Below, piece by piece: positions 57,944-64,000 of a stretch of DNA of 64,000 nt (positions are counted from its first letter, which is position 1; each line of letters opens with the position of its first letter). The notes beneath the pieces are model-generated. The model ran no database searches. It was not told the DNA's origin and worked only from the letters and a program-made list of their open reading frames with translations. The position numbers and the translations under genes are program-made. The DNA comes from Nymphaea colorata (Eukaryota; Streptophyta; Magnoliopsida; Nymphaeales; Nymphaeaceae). The stretch is from contig NC_045138.2 of NCBI RefSeq assembly GCF_008831285.2, forward strand, positions 42,711,115 to 42,775,114, given 5' to 3'.

Positions 57944-60520
57944 TATATGATGACAAATTCTAGCGGGATTTAAAAAGCTTCAACTAATCCGATGTCCCAA
58001 AGTAGCCTCGATTTGCAAGAGAACAAGAAGTGTGAAAGATCAAAAGAAACTTTAACAGAAAGAGGAACACATCAAAATATCATAGCCTGAAAGTCTACAA
58101 TCTAAAGCAAGCTTGCTCGACCATTGTGAAGGAATAATTAAAATGTTCGTTGACCATTTCAACCTAAGTCACATGGACTTTTCTATTTTACTGCTGCATC
58201 AAAATCGCGTCGAGTCCGGTGCACACCGGACATGGGTGCAGCTCCGACTCGCACCCGAGCCCAATCAATGGGAGTCAGATGCGGTCAGCCACACCAAACT
58301 ATATTTGTCCATTTCTGACACGCACCCAACTTGCATAAAACTAGAGTCGGGTGTGGTCAACTCGCATCTGATCTAAATGTGTCCTATTTTTTGGTATTAT
58401 TGTTGTATACATTTTAGCATTTTATTTTATATGCTTGTTCAGTTGTTCTTGAATGTACTATAAAAGTTTCAAAGTTCAACTAACCAATATATATTGTCAG
58501 TCATGTACATATGCAACCGTGCATATATACTTTGCAACTGATATAGTGATATATTGTCATCTTATAAACTTATAATATATGATATGAACTTTTTAGAAGG
58601 AGGTCAATTGCCGAAGCAAGCATTTGAAAGTTGGAGAGTGGAAGTATATGATTTTAAGCCTTGAAGTTATGAAGGAGGCAACAGTAATGAGGTAAGAGTT
58701 TCAGCAGATAGGTTACCCCTTTTTGCTTGTGTTGAATGGCAGTTTGGCCACTAATCCCTTTTTAAAGTTATCTAGAAGGTTTGCAATGAGTATATCAAAT
58801 TAAGGCGATCTAATAAGTCTAGAAATCTATCTAGTGAGCCTATATATATGTCGTACATTACTGGCTATCTGTGTAGATACACCCAAATTAAGGCGAACTA
58901 ATAAGTCTGGTTCAGTATCATTTCATTTAATATGGATTGTATGTGTATAAAACCAGGGAGGATCCATATCCAGTATATGATGGGCGAAACCATCATTGGC
59001 CCCTCATGAGTGATAAATAGGGTTGTAGTCCCAAGGCACAAGGGTTAAGAAACCATTGTGTGATCTCCTCCATCTTATCTAAAAATCCTAGAGGATTTTG
59101 TGTCATACCCTTATAGCTACCCTCTGAAAGATCCACCGGGCCCCTTTTCACTTGTGCGATGGATATCGTACGTTTTCATGAACTTCTTAATGTCAAGCAT
59201 GGTCAATCGTTATGATTTTGACATCTATAACATATTTCTTTGTTTCTGCCTTCACGTATCAGAGCCAATCGATTTATACTTTTTATTTAATTTAATTTTC
59301 TGTATTTTTGGTGTGGTTTGAGTTCCAGTAGGGAATGTTAAACGGTGGCCGGCATAATTTTTGGCCGGCCAAGTGATCTCTCTCTCTCTCTCTCTCTGGC
59401 CTTGCTGGTGATGGAAAAGGGACGGTGGGACCCGCTTATTGCCACCATCCCGCTGCCATTTCGTCTTGTTAGTGGGGCATCGCCCGTCCGTCACCGACGA
59501 AAAAGAGAGGTCCCTTCCTTAACCCTCATTTAGGCGAGCAGAAAAACAGGGGACGGGCGTCGGATCCTCCCTCGCAGCAACAGAGGAAGGGACCGGTCCG
59601 GGTCCCTCGTTCCTCTTAAGTCCACAGAGGAAGAGGGAGGGTCATGACCCTCCTTGTCGACGGAGAAAGGGCAGGGAAGGACATCCGGCCCTTTCCCTGA
59701 TCATGGCCGCCGGCCGTTCGAGAAATAGAGAAAGAGACATCCGATGGCCTCTTTGCCATAGCACAGGAGGAAGGGATCGTCGTCGGGTGATTAGAGAGGG
59801 AGGTACCTGTTCGGGTCCCTCCCTTTTTCCTAGCGGCAGAGTGGCCCCCCTTGCCTGCGGCACCGGTGACTGCCGCTGAGCATTCGAGAGAGGGAGGGCT
59901 GGGACGGCCCTCCCAGTGACCTGCACAGGCATTTGGTTCCTGCATGGTTTCCACCGTAGTGGCAGTTGCTGCCACCGCTGGAGGGAGGAGGGGCAAGCCT
60001 CCCTCTTGCAGGCGACTGCAGCTGAGGCGCAGCTGTCAGCGTCAGGAACAGAGGGAGAGAAAGGGACCCAGCCTGGGTCCCTTTTCTGGTGACCGCCACC
60101 GGCACCGGTGTGTGGTTACAGGCAGACAAAAGGGAAAAGTGTTTATCTTCCCCTCATGCGCAATGCACGAACCGCCCCATTTAGTCATTAAAAACGAACA
60201 TCATTTTAAGATATGGATTTTAAATACCTTCCATTTCAAGTGGAATTTGATTATTATTTTTTTATATTTTAATTAATGAGTACTTATCAGTTAAAGTGAA
60301 CCGTATAAAAGTTTGGAAGTTTCATGTTGAGCATGATTTAGATGTATATGGAATTTTTTTGGATCTCTGCAGTTGCATTCATCACGTGTTATTTAGATTC
60401 ATCACGTATAAAAGTACTTCCAATTACTTTTTACAATTGTGTAATTCTTGTGGTATGCACATATTGTGAATTATCTCATCATTGAGATGATGTGCTACGC
60501 ACACATGAAATTACCTTCAA
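57944..60520. other. Intergenic DNA with a GC-rich block
   Basis: 58195-58380 is rich in GCACC/CGGGTG words similar in style to the 28631-28901 MITE and includes a stem GTCCGGTG with CACCGGAC. The block 59340-60160 is GC-rich with overlapping open frames on both strands, which is expected at that composition; none has a recognised domain. A short (CT)n run is at 59378-59397. Confidence 0.4.
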
Positions 60521-60533
60521 AACCCTGATTGAC

Positions 60534-60990
60534 ATGTCACCTTATCGTTTGGTAAGTTGTGTCACCTGTCAATAGAATTGGAGCATGATGCATATTGGGC
60601 GATTAAGAAACTAAACTTTGATGTGACTCAAGCAGGTGAAGAGAGAAAATTGCAACTAAGTTAGTTGGAGGTGTTCAAGAATGAAGCATATAAAAATGCC
60701 AAGATTTATAAGGAACAAATGAATGCATATTATGATGCATATTCAGAGAAGAGCATTTGTTTAGGGGTAGAAAGTATGACTTTACAATTTAAGACTCCAG
60801 CTCTTCCCAAGCAGACTTAGAACAAGGTGGAACGCTCCGTACAAGGTAGCTAAGGCTTACCCTAGTGGAGTAGTTAAGGTCAGATATTTTGGAATGCTAA
60901 GCAATTTATAATGGATAGTTAGAGATTGAAAGACTACATTGAGAATATGGAAGACAGGGATGTGGAAAAGATGGATTTTCATGACCCACA
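60534..60990 (+). pseudogene. Athila/Tat-type Gypsy integrase C-terminal remnant
   Basis: Frames read MSPYRLV at 60534, ELEHDAYWAIKKLNFDVTQA, then AGEERKLQLS, LEVFKNEAYKNAKIYKEQM and, after a shift, LYNLRLQLFPSRLRTRWNAP and YKVAKAYPSGVVKV. This is the conserved integrase C-terminal sequence of plant Ty3/Gypsy elements of the Athila/Tat group. Stops at about 60662 and a frame change near 60775 break it. The rest of pol upstream is absent. Confidence 0.75.
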
Positions 60991-62400
60991 GGATTAGAAA
61001 TATCATATAAATAAGACATGTATGCTTAATCTCTATTTGTTGTCAGTCAGTTATAGGTATACAAGACCACTCAAGGAGATCATCGAAGCAGCTGCCTTTG
61101 GGAGTACGATGCAATCATGAGGACTGCTCGAGTCAATGGAAACTACCTTGGGAATGCATTATCAAGTTGTATCTTTCTTTGCTTTTATTTTTTTAGCATA
61201 TGTGTAGTTCAGTTTAAACATGGGGGCATTGCGAGGGAAACAATGTTTAAGCATAGGGAAATTGGATGGATAACTTAAAAATTTGTCTCGTACCTATTTT
61301 TGTAAAAACTCACCGCATTAGGCCATAAAAGGGTCTATTTTTAATTTCTTATAGATTGTAACTATATGAATGAGGGCATTTCAAGTGGAATCTTATACTA
61401 GCTCTTGCTTATGCTTCAAGTTGATGACTACTTTGCTGGAGTGAAGGGTGGCTCATTTCTACCATGCACTAAAAAAGAATAATTGAAAAAGAATAAAAGG
61501 TGAGCATGTCACATGTTGTTATATGAGCATTGGTTGAACAAGGATGACCTAAACATACATGAATTTTAAAGAAGGATGCATGAAAGTTTGTTACAAATTT
61601 GAGAAAAAGCTGTTTGAAAAGTTATTTATAATTTGGTGGTATGAAATTTGCTTTTCACTATTTTCTATGTTCTGGAGAGAGAAAATCCAAACATTAGTGT
61701 TATGCATTAATTTTTCTTAGATTTTTGTGTAATTTATGGTATAGTTTGGTAGGAAGAAAATGATCTTTTGTTAAAAAAAAAGTTTTAGATGACAATTAGT
61801 TGTTAAATAGAGAGAGAGTGCACATTTTGCTTGAAGGTTTGTTCTTTTGATGCATTTTTCATTGTAGTTTGTTAGTTTATGTTATTATTCTTCGAATTAT
61901 GGTTTGTAGTACTTAGCCGCTTAATTTAGTGTCATTTTTATTTTAGTAACCAAAGAAAGTGAGTTGCACATTTTTGAGTTCACACACGAAATGCAAGCTA
62001 ACTAATCTAGACTTGGGTTAGTTGGCATTAACCAAGTCTTATATGTTTTTTTCAAGTAAGACACTAAACATTGCTTTGTATTTTTATATTAGCAACCAGC
62101 TAGCACGCACATGCACAAATTTACATTAAAAGTGTCATGTTTTTGTGCATGGACAACAATGCATAGTAGCCATTTTGCTTTCTAACTTGTACAACTGAAA
62201 TACTCTTTCTTAGACAATTCACAACCCACTCGAGATGAAAGTAGAGCAATGACAAGGAAATTGGAAGCCTCAGATGTTGGAGTGAATCGAGGCATCATTG
62301 AAAACCAAGGAGTTCTAGTGTCTTCAAAAGGCTACCACATTTAGATTTCGCTTTTTTTTTTCAATTTTATTTGTTTGTGCTTGTTGAAACATTTTGTACA
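60991..62400 (+). other. Probable 3' region of the Athila-type element
   Basis: Follows the integrase remnant. A purine-rich block CATGGGGGCATTGCGAGGG at about 61219-61237 resembles the G-rich sequence that follows pol in such elements. No coding. No LTR pair identified in the window. Confidence 0.35.
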
Positions 62401-64000
62401 AGTATAAGTGTCCATGAAACAACATTAAATATTTTGGAACGATGTAGAATTTTAATTATTGTAATAGAAGCATTCTCTTTTGAGAATTAAAATTCTCGTT
62501 CTCTTGTGACTACTTTGAATTCGCCATATTATGATTATACATATCAATAGTCAAACAGTTGTTTCTGGAGTTCGACCTGGACTCACTGCTTGTGAAAATT
62601 GGTAACAGTATAACTGTGAGTGATTTCACTTTGTATTGCAACAAATTAATTAATTATATATATAAAAACATGGATTTAAATTTTACTATAAAATTAAACT
62701 TATATCTACAAACACACCATATCATGAGTTGGACGAAAATATATTTTCACTCACATTCACTTCATCATTCATGGAGCCCATCAACCTTTGTGGACAAATG
62801 ATGGTGTCATGGGCAAAATCCTATTCTAGCGTCTATAGAGAGCTGGAAATAGTAATTTGTTGCACAAAATTAAAATAGGTTGTCAAATAGACTTGGCAAA
62901 AGCAAAATTAGTTTCTCTCGTTCTTCCTATGTCTTTTGGACACCATCAACTTTAAATAGTAGCAATGACCTCACTCATCCAATTGGGAGACGAGCAAGGT
63001 ACCCAAGGTTCTAACCCATCAAGGTGGGGACAACTCCAGGATGACTCAGTTGAGCCTGCAACCTTCACACGAATATAGTATGTCTTTCTATCTTTAGCTG
63101 CCCAAAGGCATTTCCTCTGCAAGGCACAGTGTTTGAATTCTAACTCTTCTAGAGTGGTATCTCACTGATGGCACATGCTGCACACCCCTTTAGTTGATGC
63201 AATTGGTCATGTGTGCCATATGAATAAGAAAGTTTTTATATATGAAACCTGGATTGCTACACTCATGGGGGTTTCAAACACTTGGGAATTCCCAACTTTT
63301 GTATGACCTTACCTTGGAATTTGTGTGCTAGAAGAGGGAGGATCATCCTCTCTTTAGAGTGCTTAAGAAAGAAAAAACTCTTCCCAAGGATTGATACACG
63401 ATTATACCCCTCCTTGAAAATCATGTAATTAGGTGAAACTATATGTTAAAAAAACTTATTAAGATGTCATCTCTACAACTTATAATGCCACAGTATTTTG
63501 GACATTTTTTGCTCAACTCTCAGTGAAAATCAATTATGTCAATTGAATACTTCATGGTCTGAAAGAGTTTTATGGAGTCTATGATTTTTGCTGATTCTTA
63601 GATGAGGGAAATAAAAACATATGAGCTACATGGACGTTACATTTATATGGTTCATCAAACTCATATAACTGGTAGTAAAGACGAGTATCCAAATTTAATG
63701 TATCCAAATCACAGGCTTGGACCAAGATCAAGGAACTGGAACAACATTCAGATATGAAAAAAGTTATAGAATGTGATAGAAAATTTGGATAAGGGATTTC
63801 TATAAAGATGAATATAGATCATATATCCAAGGCACTGATAAGAGATATGCATTGAAGCTCTAGATATCTGAAAATCAAGAACATGATTAACATGATTATA
63901 TGACACATAGAGGAACATGATTAAAATGAAATAATTGTTTTTCCCTTGATATCGGTTTGGATCCAAAAATCATGGATTTGAGCGATAAAGAGATTTGAAT
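62400..64000. other. Intergenic DNA, no gene seen
   Basis: AT-rich, with frames of 72-80 codons and no recognised domain. Confidence 0.45.

Noticed and set aside
59616-60276. Several frames of about 100 codons in the GC-rich block
   Set aside because: Overlapping frames on both strands with arginine/proline bias and no domain; chance openness at high G+C.

Overview
This is a 64 kb piece of nuclear DNA from a flowering plant. It is AT-rich, has abundant (TA)n, (GA)n and (CA)n microsatellites, and is dominated by decayed Ty1/Copia LTR retrotransposons, a plant-type LINE and hAT/MITE-like elements, with almost no intact genes. The species cannot be told from the sequence. I see no tRNA, rRNA, CRISPR, operon or organellar gene cluster.

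Layout. 1-1.7 kb: unannotated DNA ending in a TATA-box promoter-like segment. 1.69-5.35 kb: short, heavily decayed Copia element on the minus strand (Copia A). 5.35-9.95 kb: AT-rich DNA with microsatellites. 9.96-16.67 kb: structurally complete but coding-dead Copia element (Copia B) with 394-bp LTRs, a near-perfect target duplication and an unusual GC-rich leader holding a 21-bp minisatellite. 16.7-28.2 kb: sparse DNA with two strong inverted repeats (18.4 and 18.7 kb), several MITE-like elements and the best host-gene candidate, a 108-codon GC-rich ORF at 23.04 kb. 28.2-34.3 kb: decayed Copia element (Copia C) interrupted by two TIR transposons, a 271-bp MITE and a 1.96-kb hAT-like element, each with an 8-bp target duplication. 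34.5-35.5 kb: LINE remnant. 35.5-42.1 kb: mostly blank, with a possible host-gene 5' region and an exon-like frame near 40.5 kb. 42.19-48.12 kb: nearly full-length minus-strand LINE (ORF1, then ORF2 with endonuclease, RT and zinc-binding C-terminus). 49.44-55.74 kb: a long-TIR DNA element of about 0.8 kb into which a complete Tnt1/Tork-like Copia element (Copia D, 5.47 kb, perfect target duplication, tRNA-Met primer site) has inserted. 55.7-64 kb: low-density DNA with an exon-like fragment at 57.77 kb and the integrase C-terminal end of an Athila/Tat-type Gypsy element at 60.5-61.0 kb.

How it works together. No element here looks autonomous: every retrotransposon reading frame is broken by stops, frameshifts or short tandem duplications, and some catalytic residues are substituted. 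The value of the window is its readable insertion history (TE within TE), the short tandem duplications that broke reading frames, and a few structures that known TE coding does not explain: the hairpins at 18 kb, the leader minisatellite, and the ATGA stop/start overlap in the LINE. I did not find a convincing new biochemical system.
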